This document shows positions 45,960-58,089 of a stretch of DNA of 64,000 nt, piece after piece. A model generated the notes under the pieces. The model ran no database searches, had not been told where the DNA came from, and worked only from the letters and a program-made list of their open reading frames with translations. The stretch comes from Doryteuthis pealeii (taxonomy: Eukaryota; Mollusca; Cephalopoda; Myopsida; Loliginidae): positions 50,409,884 to 50,473,883 of the forward strand of contig CM042142.1 in assembly GCA_023376005.1 (NCBI GenBank), written 5' to 3'. The translations under genes were made by a program, and so were the position numbers. Each line of letters opens with the position of its first letter. The first letter of the stretch is position 1.

Positions 45960-46463
45960 TGGTGGAATTTAGGTGCATTAAGTTCGATTTAACCACTTAA
46001 CTTATATATTAATACTCATGTTCCTTAATTATACGACCTTTATTATTTTGCAACACCCTCTGGTTAAAAATGAGACTGTCCAAATCATCCAAGATGAAAT
46101 GAAAAAAAAATGAAAATCCTGATTATCTGGTGTTGCTTATCTGCCGAATTCTTATGAGTGTCATCACCTCAGCTAAATAATAGATCATTCCGTTTTTATT
46201 ATAAAGAAAAAGGACATACTACACACAAAAAAAATAGAAAGAAAGAAAGTAGGGGAAAGAGAGAGGGGGTGAGCATGTTGAAGCAATAACGCTAATCTGT
46301 TTCAATTGAACATGATGAAAAGGAAAAGAAAAAAGAGCGACAGAATTAAATCAAGATAATTATATTTTTTACATGTTGAACTATTCAGCAATAGCTCTTA
46401 AGTAAACATATCAAACGTAATAATTAAATTATCATACTGTGGTATGTCCACAGGTCCTGCTAG
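45960..46463 (+). mobile_element. Helitron-2, best 3' end
   Basis: 3' end: hairpin TGTGG-TATGT-CCACA, then GGTCCTG and CTAG (46460-46463), then T. Interior: 'caacaccctctggttaaaaa', 'tcctgattatctggtg' and 'gagggggtgagcatgttgaa'. The 5' TC was not pinned. Minus copies: 1885, 13266, 15596 and 53896. Confidence 0.75.
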
Positions 46464-46534
46464 TTCTTATAATCTTTGTTTTAAACTGGAGATCCCCCAC
46501 CACTCCAAACTTATCAGCTGGAGGGAAGAAATAC

Positions 46535-47150
46535 AGAAGTGGTTTTTCCCAGGGTTTTCCATTTCCAGAAAGATTTAAGCTGAAGGTAGGTGTGGTGCTC
46601 CACCTCAGATGCTAAAATAATCTCCTTGGTCTAGCACTAGTGAAAAGGGGATAGACTCCCTTGCTGTCTGGCTGATACCAACAATTTAGGTCTGTTAAGT
46701 TCAATTTAACCACTTAATCCATATTAATACTCATGTTTCTTAATTATGCAACCATAATCATTTTTCCCAGGGTTTTCCATTTCCAGAAAGATTTAATAAG
46801 ACTTTATTTAAGCTGAAGCTTTACAAGAATAATTATATTATATTATATATATATATACACACACAAATGGAGCTGATGGTAGGTGTGGCGCTCCACCTCA
46901 GATGCTAGTGAAAAGCGGATACACTCCCTTGCTGTCTGGTTGATACCAACATTAGGCCACCCTGAATTTAGGTCTATTAAGTTTGATTTAACCACTTAAT
47001 CTATATATTAATACTCATATTCCTTAATTATACGACTTATCATTTTTCCCAGGGTTTTCCATTTCCAGAAAGATGTAATAAGACTTTATTTAAGCTGAAG
47101 GTTTACAAGAATAATTATATTATATTATATTATATTATTATATATATACA
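46535..47150 (+). repeat. Duplicated blocks with embedded SINE-A fragments
   Basis: 'cccagggttttccatttcca' + 'gaaagat' occurs three times (46549, 46767, 47049), 'tttaaccacttaat' with 'ttaatactcat' twice (46705-46735, 46990-47020), and a SINE-A body fragment twice (46585-46690, 46868-46965). Spacing of about 220 and 280 bp points to local tandem duplication after SINE insertion. Confidence 0.65.
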
Positions 47151-47601
47151 CACACAAAGCCAGGAGTTATTGTATCCACTTGAAAACAAGACTTGACACT
47201 GACACAATTCATGTAGGTCAAGTATATACAACAATTCTATAGAAGGTAAATATAGAAGATTTTTGCTCGAACCCCTCCCCCCTTGCCCTGCCCCCAGGAA
47301 GTGAAGGTGATGAGAAAAAGGGTGATTGTTTATGTAGAAATTCTTTACCTGTCACAAAGAAGAGTGATGAACCAGGAGAAACTCCTAAAAAGCAAATATG
47401 CCTTTTTTTTTTCTTTCTTTCTTTCAAAATATAAACTAAAAATTGTTTGGATGAGGGGGGGGGGCTCCAGATAATTGACAGGTAGCTTTGTCAGAGAAAG
47501 AAGAAGCTGAAGGGCTTACATTGGCTTGTCATAACCACAAGTTAGGCAAGTATGGATTGCTTCACCGAGATTTTATATATATAACATAAAGGTACACGGT
47601 A

Positions 47602-47642
47602 TTAACCTACTCGAGTTTCACCATAAGGATCTTCAGGGTTAA
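47602..47642 (-). ncRNA. Hammerhead-ribozyme-like motif (left arm)
   Basis: Exact inverted copy of 47752-47792, with the same core, stem I and GUA triplet. Confidence 0.4.
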
Positions 47643-47751
47643 ATCTACTGGATTGATTGATTAAATCAAATGTTTATCGCAAAAAAAAAAACAAAAAAAA
47701 AACACGTGTAATCGACTGCCATTAATCAATTTCTTGATTAATCCAGTAGAT

Positions 47752-47792
47752 TTAACCCTGAAGATCCTTATGGTGAAACTCGAGTAGGTTAA
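47752..47792 (+). ncRNA. Hammerhead-ribozyme-like motif (right arm)
   Basis: Stem I TTAACC (47752-47757) pairs with GGTTAA (47787-47792). Core CTGAAGA (47758-47764), small stem II CC/GG with loop TTAT flanked by a U-U, then GAAA (47775-47778), a short stem III ACTCGAGT and the cleavage-type triplet GTA (47784-47786). All invariant core bases are present; stem II is weak. Such type I motifs are known from Penelope-like elements and retrozymes. Confidence 0.4.
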
Positions 47793-48064
47793 TACCGTGT
47801 ACCTTTATGTTAATAAATTTGCTCTACTAACGTATTGAGCACTTTATATTTATTATATCGCTGCCTTATCATTGTGAAACTTGAATGAACTAGCCACTGT
47901 GACCATTTTCATCGGTAAGTCACTTTTTTCCACAAATACCATATATATCATGAATAGATGGACTCACCACTTCTAATACATTTCTCTGCCTGGATTATAG
48001 TGCCTTGTCAAACACTTAGAAATTTTCTTAAAAACTTTCTAAAAACAATTTCTTTCGCAAGAAA

Positions 48065-48107
48065 TTTTCTTCTGATGATGACCTAAGATCAAAACTAGTT
48101 GAGAAAA
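48065..48107 (+). ncRNA. Hammerhead-like motif with 7-bp stem I, one core change
   Basis: TTTTCTT (48065-48071) pairs with GAGAAAA (48101-48107, one G-U). Core CTGATGA (48072-48078), an extra T, stem II GACC/GATC with loop TAA and one C-A mismatch, then AAAAC where GAAAC is expected (G12 to A), 2-bp stem III and GTT triplet. Probably an inactive relic. Confidence 0.35.
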
Positions 48108-48167
48108 ATAAATATAAAAGAAATATTCCTGTATGGTTTATCACATTTTATTCATCTTATATCAAAA

Positions 48168-48737
48168 TCTTATTATAATGGAGATATGGTGTGTCTGTAA
48201 CCAAAACTACATGCTTATGTGACAAAATGTGTAAGTTTATCAAAGAGTATCTATAGTCAAAATCATTAATATACAGAATAGAATAAATCTTATTTATTAA
48301 CAATTTCTTTATGAAAATCTGAGTTAGATTTGCCTCAAAACAGACCATGTTATTAGTGCGTTTAAAATTCTGTAATGTCTCTTATATATTACTAGCAGTG
48401 GCTACCCGGCATCGCCTGGGTAGATGGGGATGTTTTTAAGTTAGTCCCGCAGATCCATTATTACTGAATCGTGAGTTGAATCCTCGTGGGATGCCCCATT
48501 TAAATCCCTATCTAAAAAAAAAAAAAAAAAATAAATAAAAAATAAAAATAAAAAAAAAAAGACCTTGCATTGATCCAGCTATTCTGAAAAGAAATGTTAA
48601 TGTCTACTATCTAATATATTAAATGAAAAAAAAAAATCCATGCTGTTATCATTTAAATTTTATTTTTTAATTATCTTCACGAATATAAATCAAATCTCTT
48701 ATTTTTGCTCAAAAACCAAGCCCTGGTGATATTTAAT

Positions 48738-48775
<38 letters not shown>

Positions 48776-49115
48776 CATACATACATATATACTTTATCGT
48801 TAATTGTTTTATTTTTCTCCGGATATAAATATACACACGACTGCCCTTTATATATGTATAGACAGACTAAGAAATAAAGGTTTACATAATATATATGGTG
48901 AGGTTAATAATTTGCATACTGGTTAAAAAAAAAAGAAGAAAAAAAGAAAAAAGTGGCTTTAATAAATAATTACTTGGTGTTTATTGATCTCAATTGTTTT
49001 ATTCTTCAATGTATTAAAATCAGTCCTATGAATGATTTTATATAGAAAATAATTAAAATAATTAATCTTTTTATAAGTTACAGACATACACAGAATCTCC
49101 ATTATAAGATTTGAT
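48168..49115 (+). mobile_element. Helitron-1B copy interrupted by a nested element
   Basis: A then TCTTATTATAATGGAG at 48168; interior to 'tgtctcttatatatta' (48390), resuming about 48868 'aagaaataaaggttt' to 'aattaatctttttata'. An inverted family 5' tip ('gaatctccattataaga') sits at the far end near 49090-49109, so another element edge is present. Confidence 0.6.
48392..48860 (-). mobile_element. Helitron-4 family copy nested in Helitron-1B
   Basis: A then CTAG (48392-48395), 'cagtgg' and hairpin CTACCC...GGGTAG (48402-48423) give the inverted 3' terminus. The right side shares 'ttaattgttttatttt' and 'gactgcccttta' with 11462-11742. The 5' TC was not located. Confidence 0.55.
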
Positions 49116-49189
49116 TTACATGAAAAAAACAAAAAAACAAAAAAAAAAAACTGTCTAAATTGTAAACTAGGCTAAAGTTGAAAGTTCAA

Positions 49190-49220
<31 letters not shown>

Positions 49221-49847
49221 GTGCGTCTTTTTCTGAACAGAAATCAATCTTTTAGTTACTGCTTACATGAAAACATTGCTCAAATGGTTGGAGGTTAAAT
49301 TAGGTTAAGAAGATCATATCAAATTATCTAAGGTCATACACCAGGTATCTACAAAGATACAGAAAAAGGAAGTAGTATTTAAAAAGACAGAACTAAACAA
49401 AATAGACTAAGACAAGGAGGAGAAAAAAAAAGAAAGAAAAAAAAAAGAAAACGAACAAGGATAGGGAGAAAAAAAGAAAAAGAAAAAAGAAAAAAGAAAA
49501 AACAACAAAAACATCCCAAAAACATCCAAACAAAAGAGCATTTGGATACCTGACAAATAAACTTCAAGGTCTGACAGTAGGCATCCAATATGTCTAATAT
49601 AAATAATGAATATATGTCTGGAGTAGAAGATGCTAAGTAAGTGATCTCTTAGTAAACAACTTTAAAGATTTACATTTTGAAAGAAGCTGGAAGGAGGCGG
49701 GTGGCTTTTGAAGACTTCAATCGAGACATTTAGATGACCTTGTTATATATAACCTTATGGCTCCATTTCTAATAAAAAATTATGAATAAACATAAAGATA
49801 CCCACTCATTGAAGCAGGGAAAGATCTAATTCATGAATTATATTGGG
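49116..49847. other. No recognised feature
   Basis: Poly-A/poly-T runs (49136-49150; 49193-49220) and an A/G-rich stretch (49420-49503). No coding or repeat signal seen. Confidence 0.5.
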
Positions 49848-50672
<825 letters not shown>

Positions 50673-51126
50673 TGCTGCCACATAGTTGAGCAAGGTCACA
50701 AATTTCTCCCTCACTGGTACTAGAAGATAATGTTCAAAACTCCTAATAAAATTAATTTTGAATCCCAATTTTCTAAGTCGTATCCCCACTACTTTAAAGA
50801 TTGACATGTCTTCCTATTTCCTGTTCTTCTATTTAGAATGTTGCCAGACTTAAGTTTATCATGCCTTGTTTTGGCCAGTGTGCTCTCAGGCCTTCTCCAG
50901 ATGTATGATGGATTTGCAATATATTCTAAAAAGTATTTATTTTGTTAAATTCTTTTCAGCCTAAATACTATCTTTAGCCTTAAGTTTCATGTTGTAAATT
51001 GGAATTACATAAGACAGTAAAAAAAAATAAAATAAAATAAATAAAATAAAATAAGAAAAATAAAATAAAAGGCTGTCACACACACATACACAAAAATAAA
51101 TAAATAAAATAAAGGAGGCACAAATA

Positions 51127-51330
51127 TGTAATGGTTATCATAGTAGGAAATGGAATAGACAACCTAAATTCTAGACAAGTTTGCATCTGTATTTCACTTC
51201 ATGCTAATGCCCTGGGAAGGCATGAATCTATCTCCCCTCAGCTATGGGTAAATAGAGCAGACTAGTTTCTTTAGCCTTGGTTAGGCAAACAGTAGTGAAG
51301 GCAAATTGAATTCCAATCAGCTTTTACTCT
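51127..51330 (+). mobile_element. SINE-B copy
   Basis: 'aatggttatcatagtaggaa' head, 'ctgtatttcacttcatgcta' + 'atgccctgggaaggcatgaa', 'cagctatgggtaaatagagc' and 'ccttggttaggcaaaca'. Same order as 58090-58300. Confidence 0.7.
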
Positions 51331-51657
51331 TAAAAAAAAAAAAAAAATTGACCTGTGTCATATCCTGCTCATGGGCGAGAGGTTGGGTAAATACACAGTA
51401 GTAATTAAAGAATTGGATTAAAAGATTATTAAAGAATACTGAATTAAACATTCAAGAAAATCTGACAAGCTCAGAAGAGTGATGAAAAAATTGAACATTG
51501 TTGTCCATCTCTAATTCATTCAGTTAGAAACCTCTTCAGTTAATGAAGATAAAGACAGTGCTGTCCAAGAAACTTGTTTTTATGAGAGAGAGAAAAAAAA
51601 ATAGAGGCAAGGGGAGATAATAATGTAACCGTAACAGTTTTAAACTTGTAGATGTTT

Positions 51658-51930
51658 TGGTAATTATGAACTTTTCTTTAGTAAATTAGGGTGTCCCAGA
51701 AAAAAACAGAACCCACAAATGTAATAAAACTTAATTTTAACTAGGGGGTTTAGGGTTAGTTTAATGGGAAAATAAATAGTTTGGGTTCGGTTTTTTCTGG
51801 CCCAGAAAAAACAGAACCCAAATCCTAACCCCCACTAGTTAAAATTAACAGTTTTATTATAAAATTTGTGGGCTCCGTTTTTTTTTTTTTTAGACACCCT
51901 AACTTACTAAACAAAAGTTCATAATTACCA
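51658..51930. mobile_element. Palindromic MITE, about 273 bp
   Basis: Long imperfect inverted arms: 'tggtaattatgaac', 'tagggtgtc', 'agaacccacaaat' and 'aactagggggtt' at the left, with complements at the right. The 'GGGTGTC...GACACCC' ends and near-complete palindromy suggest a foldback. No coding. Confidence 0.7.
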
Positions 51931-52271
51931 ATGTTTTTATGAAGAAAAAAATATTTTACTGTTTCTACTAACAACTAAAATAGATACCTATACACCTGGA
52001 TGGTTCAAGAGATTACTAAGTTGATTGCTTGCCTATTTTCTAATCTTTCTATGTCAATGTACAGTAATGACCTCCACCCCCCCAATCCTCAGTACAAGAC
52101 TCAGTTCCTAGCTAAGCCATAACTAAGAATTAATTAGCTGTTTACATAATCCTTGATATTATGGGTGGGATTTATTAAAGAAATAAGACAACTTATTCTA
52201 ATAATAATATAGAAGGTGTTACCCAAAAGTTTAGAGTATGTGTGAGCTTTGGAAAGTACCTTCAGGAGATT

Positions 52272-52512
52272 ATATAAGTCGTCGGGTGGCCTAAAGTCAG
52301 TATCAGCCAGACAGCAATGTAGTCTATCCCCTTTTCACTAGCACTAGACCAAGGAGATTGTTTTGGCTTCCGAGGTGGAGCGACACACCTACCATCAGCT
52401 CCTTACTTTACCGCACGGATCCCTGTGCTACATATACGCCGAGTTGGCTAAGGCCGGTATTGAACCAGGAACCTTTTGGTTCTTAGCGGAACACTCTACC
52501 AACTGACCTAAC
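52272..52512 (-). mobile_element. SINE-A copy
   Basis: 'aagtcgtcgggtggcctaaa' to 'ctctaccaactgacctaaca'. Head intact enough to show both box regions. Confidence 0.8.
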
Positions 52513-52736
52513 ACACACACCTAAAAAGTTTATGTTAAAGAATACAACAGAAATTAACTGGCTAGGGTGTTTAGGATCAAATTCATTAAACATCTTAGTG
52601 CCTAATATCTAAGTACAGTTATTCATGAACAAGTACAAATCTAAATATTTTTTGGTACCCCTAATTTCAATAAATCTTTTAAATTTTCTTATAAAATATA
52701 TCTGCTTTGAAATTTAAAAAAAATTTTTATAAGAGT

Positions 52737-52825
52737 AGTCAGAATTCAAATGGTTAAATTTATTTTTCTTTGAAAAGCGTGCAGCTTTTCAAAGAAAAAT
52801 AAATTTAACCATTTGAATTCTGACT
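52737..52825. repeat. Perfect 42-bp inverted repeat, 5-nt loop
   Basis: Arms 52737-52778 and 52784-52825 match exactly; loop GTGCA. Transcribed, it would form an 89-nt hairpin comparable to a miRNA precursor or an extruded cruciform. A poly-A run of about 27 follows closely. Confidence 0.8.
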
Positions 52826-52830
52826 TTTTG

Positions 52831-52862
<32 letters not shown>

Positions 52863-52958
52863 AATAAATAAATAATAAAAAAAAAAATGCACAGGTTTGT
52901 AAAATGAAAAATGCTTTAAATTAAAACTTTATTTTTTAGACAATTCTAATTTATTTAA

Positions 52959-53201
52959 CTCTTTGCCTACTGAATTTCCACCATGGCTCTACCAAATTTT
53001 CTTGGTATTTTTTACCTGTATCATGGGATATTTCAAAGTTCACTATGTATTCACCTCAGAACTCATTCTATTCAAATAAAGTCCTATCATTATTATCATA
53101 CGAGTCCTTCTGCTCAATTTTCATGAACTAACCATCAGTTTTTATACTTTGTTTGCGTGTGGTGGGAGAGCCGCTATGAGCGGATTAAAGTAAGCAAAGA
53201 G
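52959..53201 (+). mobile_element. MITE-2, TTAA target
   Basis: TTAA (52955-52958) then CTCTTTGCCTACTGAATTTC; the right end 'gtaagcaaagag' then 'ttctaa', a decayed TTAA. Includes 'gagccgctatgagcgg'. Confidence 0.65.
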
Positions 53202-53209
53202 TTCTAAAA

Positions 53210-53890
53210 AGTTGTTTTAATAAATATTTCCATATTTTTTTTCTATTTATACAGAGATACTTATTTTTGGACTGCTATATATTTATATTTTGGGTTAGAA
53301 TTTTCATGTTGCAGAGTTAGGTTATAAATAGTTTTTATTATTATATAATGTTCCACAAGAAATAATTCCTGGTATATTTAGTTTAGAATAAATTAACTTA
53401 TAAATACATCATAACAATTTTTAGGTATTTGAATCTGATAGTTGATAATGCTATCATTCTTTACAGTTTTTCAAAAGTTCAAAATAATGTACACAGCTAA
53501 ATCTATAAAATTTAAAACTGGATATAAAAACAAACCTTAAAACAAGTCTGACCAGAATTTGTTGTTTTCAAACGTTTTTGTCTTTTTGTACGAGACAGAA
53601 ATTAACCTTCAGGCAAATAAAATGACACATAAACACATTTTACTATGCAACCTTTGATGTTGTCCAAACCTATTCTCTGTCGGAACAACAAATACTGCTA
53701 ACTGGTTGTATGAATGTAAGTTAGACAAGCATTCTTACATGTTAGTAGTAGGACAAGTTAGTGGCTATTCAATATTGCTTCATACAGGTGTGGAAAAAGT
53801 TGTTTTTTGAATTTTAAATGAAAAAGAAAAAAAGAAAAAAAAGAAAAAAACTTGAAAGATGTAATACTAAACTCCATTAGAAAATAATGA
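53210..53890. other. No recognised feature
   Basis: AT-rich, little repeated; nothing coding. Confidence 0.5.
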
Positions 53891-53895
53891 ATAAA

Positions 53896-54235
53896 CTAGC
53901 AGGACCTGTGGATATACCACAGCATGATAATTTAATTGTTAGAATGTTTGATATATTTACTTGTTGCAAAATAGTTCAATATGTAAAAAGTTTAACTCTT
54001 TACTCTTCTTCCTTTCCTTATATTTTTTCTGTGTATCATGTCCTTTTTCTTTCCTTTATAATAATAAATGGAATGGTCTATCATTTAGTAGAGGTGACAG
54101 CACTCATAAGAAATAAGAATTCGGCGGATAAGCAACACCAGATAATCAGGATTTACATTTTTGCATTTCATCTTGGAGTTGCAAGATAACAGTTGGAAGG
54201 AACAGGATTATTAATACAAGATACTAAACACCATT
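53896..54235 (-). mobile_element. Helitron-2 copy
   Basis: A then CTAG (53896-53899), 'caggacctgtggatatacca' and 'cag' (hairpin intact), the family interior 'cagataatcaggatttac', and a shortened distal end. Confidence 0.7.
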
Positions 54236-54309
54236 AGAAACAGAAAAAAAAGAAGAAAAAAACAAAACAAAACAAAAACCTCTTGATTATGACTTAAAAT
54301 CTCACTACA

Positions 54310-54320
54310 AAATTTCCAGA

Positions 54321-54354
<34 letters not shown>

Positions 54355-55010
54355 AGCAAAAAATAAAACCAGTGTGTGAATCTTTTATAAGCAAGTCAAG
54401 AGTTTCTTCAGAGATTAGTTCCATTTTTATTTTTTTTATAAATATTTGAATAGAGTTGAAGAACTGATTATCAATATTTTATTATTAGGCGTTAATTAGA
54501 TCTCCAGTTAACAAAAGTGTTGCATATATAATGGGGGGGGGGATAAACAACATGACAAAAGGTGTTAGATTATTAAGGTGAGATAGTAAAGTAGAATTAC
54601 AAATGAATAGAATATTATGTCAATCTTCCTAGAAAAAAAAAAATTAAAAATAAAAGCAAGACTAATGTAACTACAAACCATTGTTTAATTTATCTCTTGG
54701 AAACAAATTTTATTAAACTTTGCCAGGTCTGGCACAAGGCCAGCACAGTGGGACACCCAATAGGAGCCAGCACTACAGAAGTACTAAGTCTGCTAATTAT
54801 ATCACAGTTCTTTCTTGCGTGGGTGGGGGGGATCTGATAAACAATTGTGGAAAAAAAAAAAAAAAAAAAAAAAAAACTGAAATTGTTTACCTAGAAGTTA
54901 ATTTTATTTATCTTTTTAAAATAATTTTTTTAAATTTTTAATTCTGGGCACAGTCAATGTTTGGCATCTAAGTTCTAATAAATAACTTTACTGATTAATT
55001 TAAAGAAAAG

Positions 55011-55048
<38 letters not shown>

Positions 55049-55220
55049 ATAATGAAAAGGCCTGTGGTAATCTTTTTGAACTTTGGCCAAATTTCACTTT
55101 ATCACTTTAACATTTAGCGACCAAATCATTCTGAAGTCAAAAGACAAAAGAACGGAAAAATATAATTAAATTAAAAAAAAAAAGAAAAGAAAAAAAAAAA
55201 AAAAAAAAAAAAGCTAAATA
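54310..55220. other. AT-rich spacer with several long poly-A runs
   Basis: Runs at 54325-54351, 54850-54875, 55012-55045 and 55171-55212. No gene or transposon end found. The 54720-54941 frame has no supporting feature. Confidence 0.55.
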
Positions 55221-55556
55221 AATAAAATAGTAACAAGATTACCAGACAAACGTTCTTAATCTGAGATATATTTAGTCAGAAGATGTTTACTTGATTTTAA
55301 AGAATAAGACACACACTGAACTATTATTATTTATTTTATTTTATTTATTTTTTTTTGAATTTCAGATAACATTTTATTTGCAAATTAAATTTTGTTTTAA
55401 AATCATGAGAAATTTAACTTTATTAGTTAAAATTCTCATATCCTTAAAAAGGGACCCCACCCCATTCACAAAGCCAGTCTGCATCAGTGAGATGATGCAA
55501 CCTTAGTAATCTGTATCTTAAAGAATGAATGTCCATGTTAGTGAGAAAGAGTATAG

Positions 55557-55806
55557 GGCTGGTTTAGCTCAGTCGGTAGAGTGTTCGGCCCTGGGATCAC
55601 AAGGTTCCTGGTTCGGTACCATCCCTCGCCAACTCAGTGTATGAGTAGCACAGGGATCTGTGCGGTAAAGGAAGAGCTGATGGTAGGTGTGGTGCTCCAC
55701 CTCAGATGCAAAAATAATCTTGTTCTAGTGCTAGTGAGAAGGGGATAGACTCCCTCACTGTCTGGCTGATGATGACATTAGGCCGCCCCGCCGACTTTAC
55801 TTTTAC
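55557..55806 (+). mobile_element. SINE-A, full-length
   Basis: 'gggctggtttagctcagtcg' + 'gtagagtgttcgg' and 'aaggttcctggttcggtacc' head; body to 'aggccgccccgccgacttta' + 'c'. The tail has TTTTACTTTT. Confidence 0.88.
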
Positions 55807-55878
55807 TTTTTATTGTAATAGCAGTGACAAGCCTTACACTTCAAAATGCAAATGTTGTGACTTAGAAAATTTTTGGAC

Positions 55879-56204
55879 AATGATGCTGTTAGCTTTTTAT
55901 TTTAGTGCATCCTGGGATGCACATATTTGCTTTGAATGAGTCCTCAGGAAAATTTATGAGTCCCAACTAAAGTTTCTTAATAGATTGTAGGGTTTTTATT
56001 TATGATCTTGGGAAATAATTAAAGCCATCTAACCCCTACCTTGTAACCTATTCTGTGTAATTCATTTCTAAGATACTATTGAAATGTATTTCCAGTTAAA
56101 TTGAAATGGTAAAAACAGAAAACACTGGGATGCATGGATATGATTTTACTGCATCCTTTTAGATTTTTATGTGTCAGGACGCGTACCTATCAGCATCTGT
56201 TTGG
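55879..56204 (+). mobile_element. MITE-3, best ends
   Basis: 'gatgctgttagctttttatt', 'gcatcctgggatgca', 'caactaaagtttcttaatag', 'cactgggatgcatggatatg' and terminal 'acctatcagcatctg'. Confidence 0.7.
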
Positions 56205-56310
56205 ATATAGCAAAATTTTAGACGCATCTTATATTCATCTTTAATACTAACATTCTCAGCTTATAATTGTGAATTCTAAAAGAAAATAATTACAACTTAT
56301 ATTGTCTATA

Positions 56311-56637
56311 CTAGCAACAGAAAACACCCTCCGGGTGTCATAAAAATTAATTTTTGAAAAACATTGCCTGAGAGGGTGGGAGTTAAACATTCAATGTCAG
56401 AGGATTTGTATCATAAGTAAGCAAAATCCTCATATTTATTAAAGGAGTAAAAAAAAAAAAAAAAAAAAAAACCAAAAAAAAACCCAATTTAAATGAAAAC
56501 TGAACCCCGTCCCTCTCAAATAAAATGTTGCATGCATGTAATAATCAAACAATTATTTAGAATATTTTACACATCAATTTTACACAAAATCATAGGTATT
56601 TATTTATTTGTAAACTTTTTAGTTAACTTCTTGTTAC

Positions 56638-56674
<37 letters not shown>

Positions 56675-56813
56675 TAAAAAACAATTTAAAAAATTGCTTA
56701 TTCAAATTTTGGGTGTATATAGCATAAGAATATTGTGATGTAATCTGTGACGTAGAGCTATGATGTAGTTTTTGTTACGGACAGAAATACAGACAATCTC
56801 CATTATTAATAGA
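56311..56813 (-). mobile_element. Helitron-3 copy, about 503 bp
   Basis: A then CTAG (56311-56314), hairpin ACACCCTCCGGGTGT (56324-56338), interior 'aaaacattgcctgagagggt', right end 'caatctccattattaataga'. A poly-A run enlarges it relative to 18453-18842. The exact 5' end may be 56813 or 56816. Confidence 0.75.
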
Positions 56814-57269
56814 AGATTAATGTCTATTACTTAAATCTCAAGAGGTTGAAACTATACAAAACACAAGTGATAGAGCAAGGGGGTTCAGTGGTTTTTCTTT
56901 AGGAATTTCTAGCCAGGCCAGGTGGCCCAATTGTAATACAAAAGGATTTATTTACCAGCTGTCTCCTCTTAAGTTTCTTTATCTTTAAGGCAGAAAGTGG
57001 AAACTAAAATAAAATAAAAAAATAAAAAAAGGCCCCCCAAATTGTAAACATACAGTATTAGTTATTTATTGCTTTTTCTTAAAAGAAATTCACCCATCAA
57101 TTGAAATCCAGCCTGTTAATATTCTTAATACAAGATTTAATAAATAAAATAAATAAAAATAATAAAAATGAATAAAAAAAAAAAAGAAATATACCCCTCA
57201 CCGAAAAAAACAAAAACACGCAAACAAACTGGAAAACCCATTTTAAATTCATTTTTGTTTTGCTTTTAG

Positions 57270-57545
57270 GGCTGGTTTAGCTCAGTCAGTAGAGCATCTG
57301 CCTAAGAATTACAAGGTTCTGAGTTCAATACTGGCATACTCAGTGCACGAGTACTCCCAACTTTACCGTACAGATGCCTGTGTGGTAAAGTGGGAAGCTA
57401 ATGTTAGATATGGTGCTCCAACTCAAATGCAAAAAAAAAAAAAAAAAAAAAAAAATCTCCCTGGTCTTGCACCAATGAAAAATTGATAGACTTCTTGTGT
57501 CTGATACTGACAACAGACTACTCAGACAACTTTACTTAGTTTTAT
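57270..57545 (+). mobile_element. SINE-A copy, diverged
   Basis: 'gggctggtttagctcagtca' + 'gtagagcatctgcct' and 'aaggttctgagttcaatact' head; the body carries a poly-A interruption. Confidence 0.75.
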
Positions 57546-57654
57546 TTTTTTAAAAAATCCGTATTGTACTTACTAGTGGAACACATGGAAACGCCCCAAT
57601 TTAATTAGAAACCTCAAATTAACATCAATATGTCATTTATGATTTACATATCTC

Positions 57655-58079
57655 TGTTGGGATTATCTTCCCTTTGCCTGAAAGAGTTATCTTCCCTTTG
57701 CCTGGAAGAGTTATCTTCCCGCTGGGTTTCCGTGCCAGCCACCAGGGAGGTCTGGTATTTAAACGCGAGGTCCAAACTCTTCTGCCTCTTTTAGCTACAT
57801 CTTCTGGAACGACCACATGGGTTAGACCATTGTCACACCCTTCTCGGTGGGGGCTTCTGCCCCCAACGCTATGTAACTCACCTGGGGTCTTCGGCCCCCA
57901 TCACTAGTAAGTGATTTTATATGTACGGACTCTCCAGTCCTTCTATCCTTACTGTTGTATGTTTATGTATTTTATTGTTATTGTATCTTGTCTTATAAAT
58001 GTGCTGTTTATCATATAAAATGTTTTGTCCCGCAAACGTGTCGGAGTTGTATGTTCATATATTAAACATGAATCTTACA
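57655..58079 (+). mobile_element. Solo LTR with exact 4-bp target duplication (425 bp)
   Basis: TGTTGGGATTATCTTCC ... GAATCTTACA flanked by tctc (57651-57654, 58080-58083). 'gagttatcttccc' is duplicated near the 5' end; TATTTAAA at 57757; 'tcggtgggggcttctgcccc' followed by a second 'tggggtcttcggcccccatc', a duplicated G/C palindrome; 'atataaaatgttttgtcccg' near the end. Confidence 0.88.
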
Positions 58080-58089
58080 TCTCTAAATA

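Larger units (their letters stand above)
47583..47811. mobile_element. Foldback element: perfect 72-bp inverted arms
   Basis: Arms 47583-47654 and 47740-47811 are exact reverse complements; the 85-bp spacer has a poly-A stretch and 'aatcgactgccattaatcaa'. Each arm contains a hammerhead-like fold (see 47752-47792 and, on the minus strand, 47602-47642). Perfect identity implies recent origin or gene conversion. Confidence 0.8.
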
